Source of the DNA: Acinetobacter halotolerans
Lineage (GTDB): Bacteria > Pseudomonadota > Gammaproteobacteria > Pseudomonadales > Moraxellaceae
Assembly: GCF_004208515.1 (NCBI RefSeq)
Contig: NZ_SGIM01000006.1
Location: 62,001-126,000 of the forward strand
Length of the DNA: 64,000 nucleotides
Direction of reading: 5' to 3'
Shown: positions 9,575 to 18,770 of the stretch, piece by piece
How the letters are laid out: the number at the start of each line of letters is the position of its first letter
How positions within the stretch are numbered: position 1 is the first letter of the stretch
The notes under the pieces: model-generated
The model's database searches: none
What the model saw: the letters and a program-made list of their open reading frames with translations, nothing else
Told to the model about the DNA's origin: nothing
Translations under genes and position numbers: made by a program

Positions 9575-12500
9575 CTAAGACTCCGCAACTAACCCGTATT
9601 CTTTTGCCTGTTCTAAATCAACAGTCACTAATTTTGATGTACCTGGCTCAGGCATGGTCACTCCTAACAAATCTGTTGCCATTGTCATTGCCAATTTATT
9701 ATGTGTAATGTAAATGAATTGCACCTGTTCAGAAAGCTCTTTTACCAAATTACAATAACGTTGCACGTTCGCATCGTCCAGCGGCGCATCAACTTCATCC
9801 AATACGCAGAACGGCGCAGGATTCAATCTAAAAATCGCAAATACCAATGCCATTGCTGTTAAGGTCTTTTCGCCGCCTGAAAGTAGCGCCAAAGAACTGT
9901 TGCGCTTGCCTGGCGGACGCGCCATCAATTTCACGCCTGACTGCCAATCATCTTCAAGACTTAAAGTCGCTTCACCGCCACCAAACACCTTTGGAAATAA
10001 TAACTGCAGCTCTTGATTGACCTGATCAAACGTACTCATAAACAACTTACGCGTTTCCTGATCAATGCTTTTCATCGCATCTTTCAGTTGAGTTACGGTA
10101 TTTTGTAAATCTTGCATTTGATGGCTCAGCTCATCAAAACGCTGTGAAACTTCTTCATATTCTTGCGATGCAGCCAAGTTGACTGCTCCAATCTTTTCAA
10201 ATTGTTGCTGGGCTTTTTCCAATTTCTGCTGATGGTCTTTGATTTCAATCAACACATCGGACAATGGGTCAGAATTGAGCGCTTTAAGCTGTTCTAAATA
10301 ATGCTCGCGATCTGATTTAGCTGCCTGCCAAGCCAAACGTTTCTGTTCGAGTTGCTCACGTACCTGCTCATCTTTTTGCTGCGCCAAATGACGTTGTTCA
10401 GTGAGCTGTTGTTGTTTTTCTTGTACTTGATTCAGCTCAAGCTGCCATTCATTCCATGTTTTTTGCAGCTTTTCCGTTTGCTGCAATTGCTCTTGAAACT
10501 GTGACTCAAGATTTGGTAATTCAAGCTGAATCGGATCAACAAACTTCTTCGCCTGTTCAATTTGCTCAATGATTTGTCGATATTGTGTTTTTAAGAACGA
10601 AATATCTTTCTCTAACAACTCAATTTGCTGACTCGCTTGAGCGGTTTGACGACGTAAATGTTCACGCTGTTGCTGTTGTTGGGTTAAATGCTGCTGCTGT
10701 TCATCCAACTGTTCCGTTAAATTTTCGACTTGAAACTGCAAAGTCTTGTAGTTCGGCAGGACGGCTTCTAACTTGATCGCCAAAGCATGTAGATCAATTT
10801 CCAAATCATCACGCTGCATGGCATCTTCTTCAAGCTGCACATCTAGCTGTTTGAGCTGATCTGCCAGTTGCTGTTGCTGCAACACAAAAGCCTGTGCCGT
10901 ACTTTGTAACTTGGCAATCTCCACATCCAGTTGTTGCAGCTCTTTTTGCTTTTGCTTCAGATGTTGCTGCTGTTGTTGCGCAGTCTGTTGCTGTTGTTGC
11001 AAAACGTGCTGTTGTTGCGAAAATTGACGTTCCAAAGCAGATAACTGCGGCTGATGTTCAGCAAGTTGTTGCTCGATTTCTTCTAAACGTACTTGATGAC
11101 TCAGCAAACCCTGTGCAGTTTGGCTATCTTCATCATAAAGTAAGCCAATAACCCAATCCGCCCCAACATGATAACCATCAAGAGTTAAAATTGACTGGGC
11201 TGGGTTTAAATCTTTTTGATGATCCAATGCTAACGCTAAATTTTCAGCCACAGCGACATTTGACCATAGCGAAGATTGAGGTGATTCGATCCATTCACTT
11301 AAACAAATCAAATGCTGGATTTGAATCTGTTGCTGCTCAGATGACTTCAATTGACGCGCCACACCTTCTTGGAAAGACTGCTCATCATCCAGCAAATGCG
11401 CTTGCAACCACTTGGCTAAAAACTTCTCAATGATGGCAGCATGGGCTTTACCCTGAGCGGTCAAACGCAAGTTTTGCATCAATCGCACAGCATCTTGATG
11501 CTGCTTTGGGCTTTGCTTTGCCATCAATTGATTTAAATTCTTTCGCTCAGCCAATAAAACCTGAATATCTGTCTTGAGCGTCTGTAAATCTGTCTTACTC
11601 AACTGTTGCTGGTCTTGCTGGGTCTGCACGCTTTGCTGTAACTGCTCAATGGCTGTTTCTAGCACAACAATCTCTTGCTGTAACTGCTGCTGATGTTGCT
11701 GCAATTGCGCCTGTTCATCCTGCTGTACTTGAGCACGAATTTGACTCGTTTGCATTTGCAAGGTTTGTTTCTGTTGCTCAATGCGCGACACATTTTTTGT
11801 CAATTGTTCGATTTGAGCAGCCATTTGCAGCTTTTGCTGTTGTTGCTTGTCAACTTGGCTTTTTAACTGTTCAAACTGTTGCTGTGCTTGCTTATGTTGA
11901 GCCTGTAGATCACTTAAATTTTGCTCTGAGGATTGGGTTTGTTGTTCAAGTCCAATTAAAGCCTCGTTTTGCTCATCAAACTGAGTTGTTAAGGTTTCAA
12001 CCTGTAATTCAGACAATTGCAAACGTTCTTTGCTTTGTGCTTTTTGTTGTTCAAGCTGAGCTAAACTGCTGCTGTTCTGCTGAAATAAACCCTGTTTTTG
12101 TTCCAATGTCATTTTCAATTCAGCCAGTTTTTTTTCTGCCTGTTGCCATTCTTGTTGCAATGGAGAGGACTGCTGAATTAAGCGTTGGAATAATGCACTG
12201 GTTGCCTCTAAATCATGTTCAATCGTATGTGACTCTGAACGAACCAATTTAAAGCTTTCTCCAAGCTCGGTCATTTGCAAGGTATATTCTTGCTGTAACT
12301 TATGACTTTGATCGGCTTGAAAGGACAAAATTTCTATTTTTAAAGTTCGAATTTGAGTTTCTAAGGTTTTGTATTGAATCGCAGCTTCTGACTGCCGTTT
12401 TAATGTCCGTAACTGTGATTTAAGTTCAGCCGCAATATCATCTAAGCGTGCAAGGTTTTGTTCAGTATGTTCTAAATGCTGTAAAGTCTCACGACGACGC

Positions 12501-13024
12501 GCTTGATAGCGAGAAACCCCTGCCGCCTCTTCAATAAACACCCGCATTTCTTCAGGTTTGGCATCTACAAGACGGTTAATCATGCCCTGTTCTATGACAG
12601 CATAAGAACGCGGCCCTAAACCTGTCCCCAAAAAGATATCGGTAATATCCCGACGACGACAGCGTGTGCCATTTAAAAAATACTCAGACTTGCCTTCACG
12701 AGTGACTTGGCGACGTACAGCAAGTTCATTATAAGCATTGTATGCGCCGCCTAATTTACCGTAAGTATTATCAAAGCGAAGTTCGACACTAGCCACACCC
12801 ACTGGTTTACGCTTGGATGTTCCTGTAAAGATAACATCCTGCATACTGCCACCACGCAACTGACGTGCGCTAGACTCGCCCATAACCCAGCGAATCGCAT
12901 CAATGACATTTGATTTTCCACAACCGTTTGGCCCCACAACCGCTGTACGGTTCGCCTTAAAATGTAAGGTTGTACTATCGGCAAAAGATTTAAAGCCGGA
13001 AAGTTTTAAACTGCTTAAACGCAT
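9575..13024 (-). CDS. smc: Chromosome segregation protein SMC
   Basis: Condensin-type ATPase that organises and segregates chromosomes. It has a Walker A GPNGCGKSN near residues 32-40, two long coiled coils around a central hinge (about 500-660), then the ABC signature LSGGEKTLTAMAL and Walker B FCVLDEVDAPLDD near the C terminus. Total length is 1149 residues. The coiled coils are exceptionally rich in glutamine, with many QQQ and QQQQ runs, giving long CAG/CAA tracts in the DNA. Expected partners ScpA and ScpB are not in the window. Confidence 0.97.
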   Translation of the reverse strand: MRLSSLKLSGFKSFADSTTLHFKANRTAVVGPNGCGKSNVIDAIRWVMGESSARQLRGGSMQDVIFTGTSKRKPVGVASVELRFDNTYGKLGGAYNAYNELAVRRQVTREGKSEYFLNGTRCRRRDITDIFLGTGLGPRSYAVIEQGMINRLVDAKPEEMRVFIEEAAGVSRYQARRRETLQHLEHTEQNLARLDDIAAELKSQLRTLKRQSEAAIQYKTLETQIRTLKIEILSFQADQSHKLQQEYTLQMTELGESFKLVRSESHTIEHDLEATSALFQRLIQQSSPLQQEWQQAEKKLAELKMTLEQKQGLFQQNSSSLAQLEQQKAQSKERLQLSELQVETLTTQFDEQNEALIGLEQQTQSSEQNLSDLQAQHKQAQQQFEQLKSQVDKQQQQKLQMAAQIEQLTKNVSRIEQQKQTLQMQTSQIRAQVQQDEQAQLQQHQQQLQQEIVVLETAIEQLQQSVQTQQDQQQLSKTDLQTLKTDIQVLLAERKNLNQLMAKQSPKQHQDAVRLMQNLRLTAQGKAHAAIIEKFLAKWLQAHLLDDEQSFQEGVARQLKSSEQQQIQIQHLICLSEWIESPQSSLWSNVAVAENLALALDHQKDLNPAQSILTLDGYHVGADWVIGLLYDEDSQTAQGLLSHQVRLEEIEQQLAEHQPQLSALERQFSQQQHVLQQQQQTAQQQQQHLKQKQKELQQLDVEIAKLQSTAQAFVLQQQQLADQLKQLDVQLEEDAMQRDDLEIDLHALAIKLEAVLPNYKTLQFQVENLTEQLDEQQQHLTQQQQQREHLRRQTAQASQQIELLEKDISFLKTQYRQIIEQIEQAKKFVDPIQLELPNLESQFQEQLQQTEKLQKTWNEWQLELNQVQEKQQQLTEQRHLAQQKDEQVREQLEQKRLAWQAAKSDREHYLEQLKALNSDPLSDVLIEIKDHQQKLEKAQQQFEKIGAVNLAASQEYEEVSQRFDELSHQMQDLQNTVTQLKDAMKSIDQETRKLFMSTFDQVNQELQLLFPKVFGGGEATLSLEDDWQSGVKLMARPPGKRNSSLALLSGGEKTLTAMALVFAIFRLNPAPFCVLDEVDAPLDDANVQRYCNLVKELSEQVQFIYITHNKLAMTMATDLLGVTMPEPGTSKLVTVDLEQAKEYGLVAES

Positions 13025-13045
13025 ACTGCCGTATCTTAACCCTAA

Positions 13046-13741
13046 TTAGCGGCGTGAGCGTCTCGCCCAAGCCAATTCAATCTGTTTCATACGTGTCAGA
13101 GATTCCAACACAAGGTTGCGCAAGTGTCGACAAAAATCTTCCATAAATAAAGCAGCTTGTTGTGATTTTCGGATCAAAATAGCATCAATCACCAGTTTAA
13201 ACAGGGTAAATGATTCTTGTAACTCCCGACGTGAAGTATTTAAGGTTAAAAAATAGCTACGACGTAACGATGGCAACAGTTCTTTATAAAACTGCATCAA
13301 ATAAGGATTGGCCACCATATCGTGTTGTTCTGCTAAATATTTAAAGATCGCATCATAAAATTTTTCAATATCCCCTGCGCGAACAAACTCGACCAACTCA
13401 TCCAACAATGCTTGTAATTGCTCTGCCTCATTGACACGCCAAGTTTCACTGATACGTTGCACGATATGACCAAGCACCATCACATTGGTATCAAATAATG
13501 CCTTGACCTGTTGAGCAGACATTTCAGAAACAATCGCCCCTCGACGCGGAAAAATTTCGATCAAATAAGTCCTTTCTAGCAATAATAATGCTTCACGGAC
13601 AGATCCACGACTGACATCTAATTCTTTGGCGATGCGTAGCTCTTGAATACGTTCGCCTTCAACCAGCTCACCGCTAATGATTTGTTCACTAATATATTTT
13701 GCAATCTGTTCAGAAAGACTATCAGCCTCTTCGAGATTCAT
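13046..13741 (-). CDS. GntR family transcriptional regulator, FadR/FCD subfamily
   Basis: It has a winged-helix GntR domain at about residues 8-75 (ELRIAKELDVSRGSVREALLLLE is the recognition region) and an all-helical FCD ligand-binding domain to residue 231. The effector is unknown; FCD domains often bind small organic acids. It lies 21 bases upstream of smc on the same strand and is probably co-transcribed with smc-zipA. A perfect palindrome ATTGTCAGACAAT overlaps its likely promoter and fits FadR-type operators, which suggests autoregulation. Confidence 0.9.
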   Translation of the reverse strand: MNLEEADSLSEQIAKYISEQIISGELVEGERIQELRIAKELDVSRGSVREALLLLERTYLIEIFPRRGAIVSEMSAQQVKALFDTNVMVLGHIVQRISETWRVNEAEQLQALLDELVEFVRAGDIEKFYDAIFKYLAEQHDMVANPYLMQFYKELLPSLRRSYFLTLNTSRRELQESFTLFKLVIDAILIRKSQQAALFMEDFCRHLRNLVLESLTRMKQIELAWARRSRR

Positions 13742-13812
13742 GAGTCCCTCGCTATCTTTGTTATACGCATTTTCCGATACTGGTTGTGCTTTTTTGTTTT
13801 AACTGATCTTCC

Positions 13813-13842
13813 TGTATAAATTCTATATCATTGTCAGACAAT
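13813..13842 (-). promoter_or_regulatory. Putative promoter and GntR-type operator upstream of the FCD regulator
   Basis: Perfect 13-bp palindrome ATTGTC-A-GACAAT at 13830-13842. On the minus strand TTGTCT (13841-13836), 17-base spacer and TATACA (13818-13813) make a plausible -35/-10 pair, so the palindrome covers the -35. The TTGTCnGACAA shape resembles FadR-like sites (TGGTCnGACCA). Binding by the adjacent regulator is inferred. Confidence 0.45.
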
Positions 13843-14093
13843 TTTATTGCTTTTTAAGCCAATCACGCTAAAAACACGGTTAAAACACTCAATTTGACTA
13901 AAAAACCAAGATTTTCTATTTTTAATATCAGGTATTTACATTTTTTTATCGGATTTGACCACATATCTGAAAGATAAAATATGAGCAATTTATTTTATTG
14001 ACTAAAATCACATAAAATAAAAATTTAATGAGTAAAAGCACATTTTAAAACCTCACTTCTAATTATGCGATCAGCAAAATGGGGCGCTACGTA

Positions 14094-14127
14094 ACTTCCA
14101 TCAAAACATGCTTGTCGTGATGGAAGT
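14094..14127. repeat. 10-bp inverted repeat ACTTCCATCA / TGATGGAAGT
   Basis: Perfect arms at 14094-14103 and 14118-14127 with a 14-base loop, located about 25 bases after the TauE-type stop on the minus strand. No U-tract follows, so it is a weak terminator candidate or a repeat. Confidence 0.4.
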
Positions 14128-14152
14128 CTATTCAGAATTCAATTAAAGAAGC

Positions 14153-14953
14153 TTACATCAGCCCTTTATAGACAAAATAACAACCTACGGTGACCAATAA
14201 GCCAGCGAAACATTTTTTCAGCATCGCAGGAGATAATCGATGTGCCACTTTCGCCCCCACTTTTGCAGTAATAAAGCTCATGGTACTAATACCGAGAAAA
14301 GCATAAATATGTACATAGCCAATGGTATTTGGCACATTGATTTGCTCTTTGGCACCAAACCACATAAACCCGATTGCACCTGCTGCTGCGATTGGCAAGC
14401 CACAAGCTGCCGAAGTAGCAACTGCTTTTTGCATCACCACCCCATATCGGTTTAAAAATGGAACGGTTAAACTTCCTCCACCGATCCCAAAAATCGCCGA
14501 GGCAACACCAATACCTCCACCCGCAGCAAACTGGATCGGTGCAGAAGGCAAATGGCGACTAGAATTGACTATCGCATAAGCTCCTCTGAACATTTTAAAT
14601 GCCATCCAAATCGCAAATACACCGATCACAAGCTGCAAATGCTGCCCAGACATCAGATCGGCAATCCCAGCACCAAGAAATGAGCCTAGGACCAATCCTG
14701 GCGCTAAATTTTGGAATACTGACCATAACACCGCACCTTGCCGATGATGTGCCATCACCGAGCTAATTGAGGTCACAATGATCGTTGCCAAGGAAGTACC
14801 AATCGCAATATGCATAATGACATTCGGGTCATAATTCATTTGAGTAAAGACGATATATAAAATTGGTACAATAATTAAACCACCACCTACGCCGAATAGC
14901 CCCGCTGTAAATCCTGCGATTGCACCAATCAACAAATATATGATTAACTCCAT
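14153..14953 (-). CDS. Sulfite exporter TauE/SafE family permease
   Basis: Inner-membrane protein with about eight hydrophobic helices in two related halves. Each half opens with a glycine-rich motif (FTAGLFGVGGGLIIVP near 17-32 and IGVASAIFGIGGGSLTVPFL near 150-170), the hallmark of the TauE/SafE (DUF81) family. Members move sulfite, sulfoacetate or other small organosulfur and organic anions; the substrate here cannot be read. A GTG two codons earlier (14959) is an alternative start. The start lies only about 25 bases from that of divergent birA, so the two promoters must be very close or overlap the other gene. Confidence 0.9.
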   Translation of the reverse strand: MELIIYLLIGAIAGFTAGLFGVGGGLIIVPILYIVFTQMNYDPNVIMHIAIGTSLATIIVTSISSVMAHHRQGAVLWSVFQNLAPGLVLGSFLGAGIADLMSGQHLQLVIGVFAIWMAFKMFRGAYAIVNSSRHLPSAPIQFAAGGGIGVASAIFGIGGGSLTVPFLNRYGVVMQKAVATSAACGLPIAAAGAIGFMWFGAKEQINVPNTIGYVHIYAFLGISTMSFITAKVGAKVAHRLSPAMLKKCFAGLLVTVGCYFVYKGLM

Positions 14954-14982
14954 AAACACATGACCACTCTACTTTTAAAACG

Positions 14983-15735
14983 ATGGATGATTTCGCAACT
15001 CGCCAGTTACAGCAATTATTGAACGCAAAAAATCAATATCCTGAAGTGGTTTTACTCAAAACGACCACAACATCGACCAATGATGATATGCGTGAAATTG
15101 CACAAAAAGGTATTACTACAGGCTTGGTGTGCAGTGCACAACAGACGCAAGGTCGTGGTCAGCACCAGCGACAATGGGCGTCACCTGAAGGCAACATTTA
15201 TTTAAGCACACTGATTCAAAGCAAAACAGCTTTAGATGGGCGTCTTGCACTTGAAGTTGCCCTTAATATTTTACAGATGCCAAGCCTGCAAGGTTTAGAC
15301 CTACAAGTCAAATGGCCCAATGATTTATATAGCCCACAAGGTAAATGGGGCGGGGTTTTGGTTGAGCCATTATCCGCCAATCAAGCCATTGTGGGTGTGG
15401 GAATCAATTTAAATACCCCAGCGATTGAAAGTGCAGATCAACCGATTGCTTCTTTACAGATGTTAGGTTTAGAGCAGATTGATCGCTTAAGTTTGATCGC
15501 TGAGTTGTATACGGCGATTCAACAAGCCTCGCGATGGTTTGAACATGGTTGTTATAATTTAGCAGATCGTTTTAATCACCATGCGATTTGGTTAAATCAA
15601 CAGGTTGAGTTTGAACATGCTCAAGGCAAAGTTCTGGGCATTTTTCAAGGGATTTCAAATGATGGCGCAGTCATGATCCAAACAAATCAACTACAGCACT
15701 TCTATCAAGGTCGTTTACGACTTGCGTCCGTTTGA
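14983..15735 (+). CDS. birA: Biotin--[acetyl-CoA-carboxylase] ligase, lacking the DNA-binding domain
   Basis: Attaches biotin to acetyl-CoA carboxylase (AccB) through biotinyl-AMP. It contains the catalytic domain with STNDDM, the biotinyl-AMP loop GRGQHQRQW (E. coli GRGRRGRKW), KWPNDL and the lysine region GKWGGVLVE, plus the small C-terminal domain. At 250 residues it begins where the E. coli catalytic domain begins, so the N-terminal helix-turn-helix repressor domain is absent. It can biotinylate but should not repress bio genes. It is followed 15 bases later by coaX, its usual partner here. Confidence 0.95.
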   Translation: MDDFATRQLQQLLNAKNQYPEVVLLKTTTTSTNDDMREIAQKGITTGLVCSAQQTQGRGQHQRQWASPEGNIYLSTLIQSKTALDGRLALEVALNILQMPSLQGLDLQVKWPNDLYSPQGKWGGVLVEPLSANQAIVGVGINLNTPAIESADQPIASLQMLGLEQIDRLSLIAELYTAIQQASRWFEHGCYNLADRFNHHAIWLNQQVEFEHAQGKVLGIFQGISNDGAVMIQTNQLQHFYQGRLRLASV

Positions 15736-15750
15736 GGAAATTATCGTCCT

Positions 15751-16494
15751 ATGAAAAGCTTATGGCTCGATATTGGTAACACCCGCTTAAAATACTGGAT
15801 CACAGAACAAGATCAGGTGATTGAACACGCTGCCGAATTACATCTACAGTCTCCTGCTGATTTATTATTAGGTTTGATTCAACACTTCCGCTATCAAAAT
15901 TTGAGTCGGGTGGGCATTTCTTCAGTGCTGGATACTGAAAATAATCAGCGTATCCAAATCATTCTCGATATTTTGGATATCCCGATTATTTTTGCACAAG
16001 TTCATGCCGATTACGCAGGATTGACATGTGGTTACGATGATCCTAGTCAACTCGGGATTGACCGTTGGCTACAAGTCTTGGCAGTGGCAAAGCCGAATGA
16101 AAGCTTTTGTGTCATCGGTTGCGGCACGGCGCTCACAATTGACCTCGTGAAAGATTTACAACATTTAGGTGGCTATATCCTGCCAAATTTGTATCTGCAG
16201 CGCGATGCACTTATTCAAAATACCAAAGGCATTAAAATTCCTGATTCCGCCTTTGATAATTTAAAACCCGGTCACAATACTGTAGATGCAGTTCATCATG
16301 GCATTTTACTGGGGCTGATCAGTAGCATTGATCAAATCATGCAACAGTCACCAAAAAGTCTGGTCTTAACAGGAGGTGATGCACATTTATTTGCCAAGTT
16401 CTTAGATCACTATCAACCACAAGTAGAATCAGATTTATTATTGAAGGGATTGAAAACCTATGTTCAACTCAATTCGGCTTTAACTAAAGTTTGA
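15751..16494 (+). CDS. coaX: Type III pantothenate kinase
   Basis: Phosphorylates pantothenate, the first step of coenzyme A synthesis. ASKHA-fold motifs are present: [11 protein letters not shown] at 6-16 (phosphate loop), [13 protein letters not shown] near 94-106 (pantothenate site), GCGTALTID near 123-131 and LTGGDA near the C terminus. Type III kinases do not respond to CoA feedback and replace CoaA in many bacteria. It forms an operon with birA. Its last 31 bases overlap the end of the convergent hydrolase gene. Confidence 0.96.
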   Translation: MKSLWLDIGNTRLKYWITEQDQVIEHAAELHLQSPADLLLGLIQHFRYQNLSRVGISSVLDTENNQRIQIILDILDIPIIFAQVHADYAGLTCGYDDPSQLGIDRWLQVLAVAKPNESFCVIGCGTALTIDLVKDLQHLGGYILPNLYLQRDALIQNTKGIKIPDSAFDNLKPGHNTVDAVHHGILLGLISSIDQIMQQSPKSLVLTGGDAHLFAKFLDHYQPQVESDLLLKGLKTYVQLNSALTKV

Positions 16495-17051
16495 AGTATC
16501 TGTAATAATTGTGAAAATTCAATATAACCATCTTCGGCACGAAAATGCCCAGCCTGAGTCACCTCAATCAGTTGGGCATTTAATAGATGTGAAAATTTAA
16601 AGCTGAACGGAACTGGAACAATAGGATCATTGCTAGAGAACAGCACCACACGACGCTGGATATTTTGTCTCAATATTCCGCTATCAAAAGTGGAATGAGC
16701 AATAAATAAATTCAACTCAGGATGCTGAGGCAACGATTCATGAAAAGCCGCGATAAATATCCCGGCTTTAATGGTTTGTTGTTGCAGCTTCTTTGTAAGA
16801 AACTGAGCAACAGCCACGCAGGAAAGACCATGAGCAACCACAATACTGTGCTCATTTAATTTTTTTAACTGCGCCTCTAAACATGTTTGCCAAATTTCGC
16901 TATCTGGATGGCATGCATCAGCCAAAAAAATACGCTCAACAGTTACATCCTGATGCTTGAGCTGTTGTTCCAGCCACAAATACCAATGTTGGTCTGGATC
17001 TGCATTTTCACAATGTGCGAGATACACCGTATTGCTTGTTTTATGCGACAT
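16464..17051 (-). CDS. RBBP9/YdeN-family alpha/beta hydrolase
   Basis: Small serine hydrolase of about 195 residues from the MSHKTSN start; an upstream in-frame ATG at 17093 gives an unlikely extension. Candidate triad: the serine in [10 protein letters not shown], the aspartate in SSNDPIVP and the histidine in AGHFRAEDG. The elbow is G-L-S-C-V, so the second glycine of GxSxG is missing, as tolerated in this family. WxxWL near the N terminus and SSNDPIVP are typical of RBBP9-like proteins. The substrate is unknown. No strong ribosome site is seen. It is convergent with coaX with a 31-base 3' overlap. Confidence 0.8.
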   Translation of the reverse strand: MSHKTSNTVYLAHCENADPDQHWYLWLEQQLKHQDVTVERIFLADACHPDSEIWQTCLEAQLKKLNEHSIVVAHGLSCVAVAQFLTKKLQQQTIKAGIFIAAFHESLPQHPELNLFIAHSTFDSGILRQNIQRRVVLFSSNDPIVPVPFSFKFSHLLNAQLIEVTQAGHFRAEDGYIEFSQLLQILQTLVKAELS

Positions 17052-17171
17052 AATTAACACTATTTTCAATATAAAACATAGATTTAAAACCAATTTTCTT
17101 CTTTTAATCTTTGATTAGATATTGATCTTTTGTATCAATTTTATACAGAATACAGCCATTCAAACTCAATA

Positions 17172-17198
17172 AAAAAAGGCGCAGATTGCGCCTTTTTT
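17172..17198 (-). terminator. Rho-independent terminator of ffh
   Basis: AAAAAAGGCGCA, loop GAT, TGCGCCTTTTTT, perfect stem with T-tracts on both strands, placed just after the ffh stop on the minus strand. Confidence 0.9.
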
Positions 17199-17211
17199 GG
17201 ATGTAGATCGG

Positions 17212-18624
17212 TTATTTCTTGGAGTCATTATTTCCAAATAAAGGTCCCATACCGCCACCACCACCGCCAAATTGTTTTTGCATATTGCCAAACGATTTCA
17301 GCATTTTGCTCATACCTGATGGATTGGCAAACTTTTTCATCATTTTTGCCATTTGGGTTTGTTGCTTGATCAACTTATTGACCTCAGCCACATCCATCCC
17401 ACAACCTGCAGCAATACGTTTCTTACGACTCGGATTCATAAGATCAGGATTACGACGTTCTTTAATGGTCATCGACTGAATGATGGCTTCCATACGCTTG
17501 ACTTGCTTTTCTGGATTCGCTTTCTCGATCGCATCTTGAATACCAGAATTGCTCATACCAGGCAACTTGTCCAAGAAGCCCATCATGCCGCCCATTTTGC
17601 TCATTTGTTCAAATTGCATCAGCATATCTTCAAAATTGAAGGCTCCGCCCTTTTGCAACTTTTTCGCCATTTTTTCGGCTTTTTCTTTGTCGATTTTACG
17701 TTCAACTTCTTCGACTAAAGAAAGGACATCCCCCATCCCTAAGATACGTTGTGCAACGCGATCAGGGTGGAATGGCTCAAGTGCATCGAGCTTTTCACCA
17801 ATACCTAAGAACTTAATTGGCTTACCTGTAATCGCACGTACTGAAAGTGCTGCACCACCACGGGCATCACCATCAGTCTTGGTGAGAATCACACCGGTCA
17901 ATGCCAAAGCATCATTGAAAGCTTTTGCGGTATTGGCAGCATCCTGACCTGTCATCGCATCAACAACGAATAAGGTTTCAGTTGGTTTCACTGCCGCATG
18001 CAGCGCTTTAATCTCATCCATCATGTCTTCATCGACATGCAGACGACCTGCGGTATCAACAATCAGTACATCAGCAAATTGAATTTTTGCTTGTTCAATT
18101 GCACGATTGACAATATCAATTGGTTTTTCAGACGCATGTGACTGAATAAAACCAACACCAACTTCGTTGGATACGGTTTCTAACTGTTTAATAGCCGCTG
18201 GACGATAGACATCCGCAGAAACCGTCATTACTTTTTTCTTTTGACGTTCTTTTAAGAAGCGCGCTAATTTTGCTGCAGTGGTGGTTTTACCCGCACCTTG
18301 CAAACCAGCAAGCAACACCACGACAGGTGGTTTTGCACTTAAATCTAATGTTGCATTTTCCTCACCCATCATTTTGGTGAGTTCATCATAGACAATTTTT
18401 ACAAATGCCTGACCAGGAGAAAGCTGCGTCATGACTTCTTGACCGAGCGCTTCTTCCTTTACCTTCGCGATAAATTCACGTGTTACAGGTAACGCCACAT
18501 CGGCTTCAAGAAGTGCCATACGTACTTCACGTAAGGTATCTTTAATATTGTCTTCGGTCAGCTGCCCTGAGCCAGTAACATTTCTTAAACTCTGTGTGAG
18601 TCGTTCTGTTAAGGTATCAAACAT
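17212..18624 (-). CDS. ffh: Signal recognition particle protein (SRP54)
   Basis: GTPase that with 4.5S RNA delivers nascent membrane proteins to FtsY. The NG domain has G1 GLQGAGKTTT near 107-116, DTAGRLHVDE (G3), TKTDGDARGG (G4) and the GIGEKLDALEPF closing motif. The methionine-rich M domain spans about 330-450 (MLMQFEQMSKMGGMMGFL, then the RNA-binding region SRKKRIAAGCGM). The C terminus ends in a glycine-rich tail. Length (470 residues) is normal. It is divergent from the CcsA-like gene, a common arrangement in gammaproteobacteria. Confidence 0.98.
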   Translation of the reverse strand: MFDTLTERLTQSLRNVTGSGQLTEDNIKDTLREVRMALLEADVALPVTREFIAKVKEEALGQEVMTQLSPGQAFVKIVYDELTKMMGEENATLDLSAKPPVVVLLAGLQGAGKTTTAAKLARFLKERQKKKVMTVSADVYRPAAIKQLETVSNEVGVGFIQSHASEKPIDIVNRAIEQAKIQFADVLIVDTAGRLHVDEDMMDEIKALHAAVKPTETLFVVDAMTGQDAANTAKAFNDALALTGVILTKTDGDARGGAALSVRAITGKPIKFLGIGEKLDALEPFHPDRVAQRILGMGDVLSLVEEVERKIDKEKAEKMAKKLQKGGAFNFEDMLMQFEQMSKMGGMMGFLDKLPGMSNSGIQDAIEKANPEKQVKRMEAIIQSMTIKERRNPDLMNPSRKKRIAAGCGMDVAEVNKLIKQQTQMAKMMKKFANPSGMSKMLKSFGNMQKQFGGGGGGMGPLFGNNDSKK

Positions 18625-18770
18625 TGCGAAATCCGCTTAAAATGGCTAGTTGCAAAAAAATCTTTCTTAAAATAGAAAATTTATGCATAAGATGCTATAG
18701 GATACTGTAGTTCGCAGCGAATTTATATCTTAATGGTGAATATTATTCATCCTCCTAAAAAAGGTTTGAC

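Larger units (their letters stand above)
13742..14152. other. AT-rich intergenic region between the GntR gene and the TauE-type gene
   Basis: 411 bases without a credible gene. Apart from the promoter-operator at 13813-13842 and the inverted repeat at 14094-14127, it is A/T-rich with several ATAAAAT-like tracts and no other recognised signal. Confidence 0.5.

Noticed and set aside
10600..12100. Regular CAG/CAA (plus-strand CTG/TTG) repeats that could look like a repeat array
   Set aside because: These are glutamine codons in the smc coiled coil. Spacing is irregular, with no unique spacers, so it is neither a CRISPR array nor a separate microsatellite locus.
11797..12252. 151-residue plus-strand frame inside smc
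   Set aside because: It is the complement of Gln-rich coiled-coil coding sequence. It lies wholly within a certain gene, has no ribosome site and no recognisable protein features.
17353..17947. Long plus-strand frames opposite ffh (121 and 132 residues)
   Set aside because: They overlap each other and the highly conserved ffh gene, and their sequences carry no family signal.
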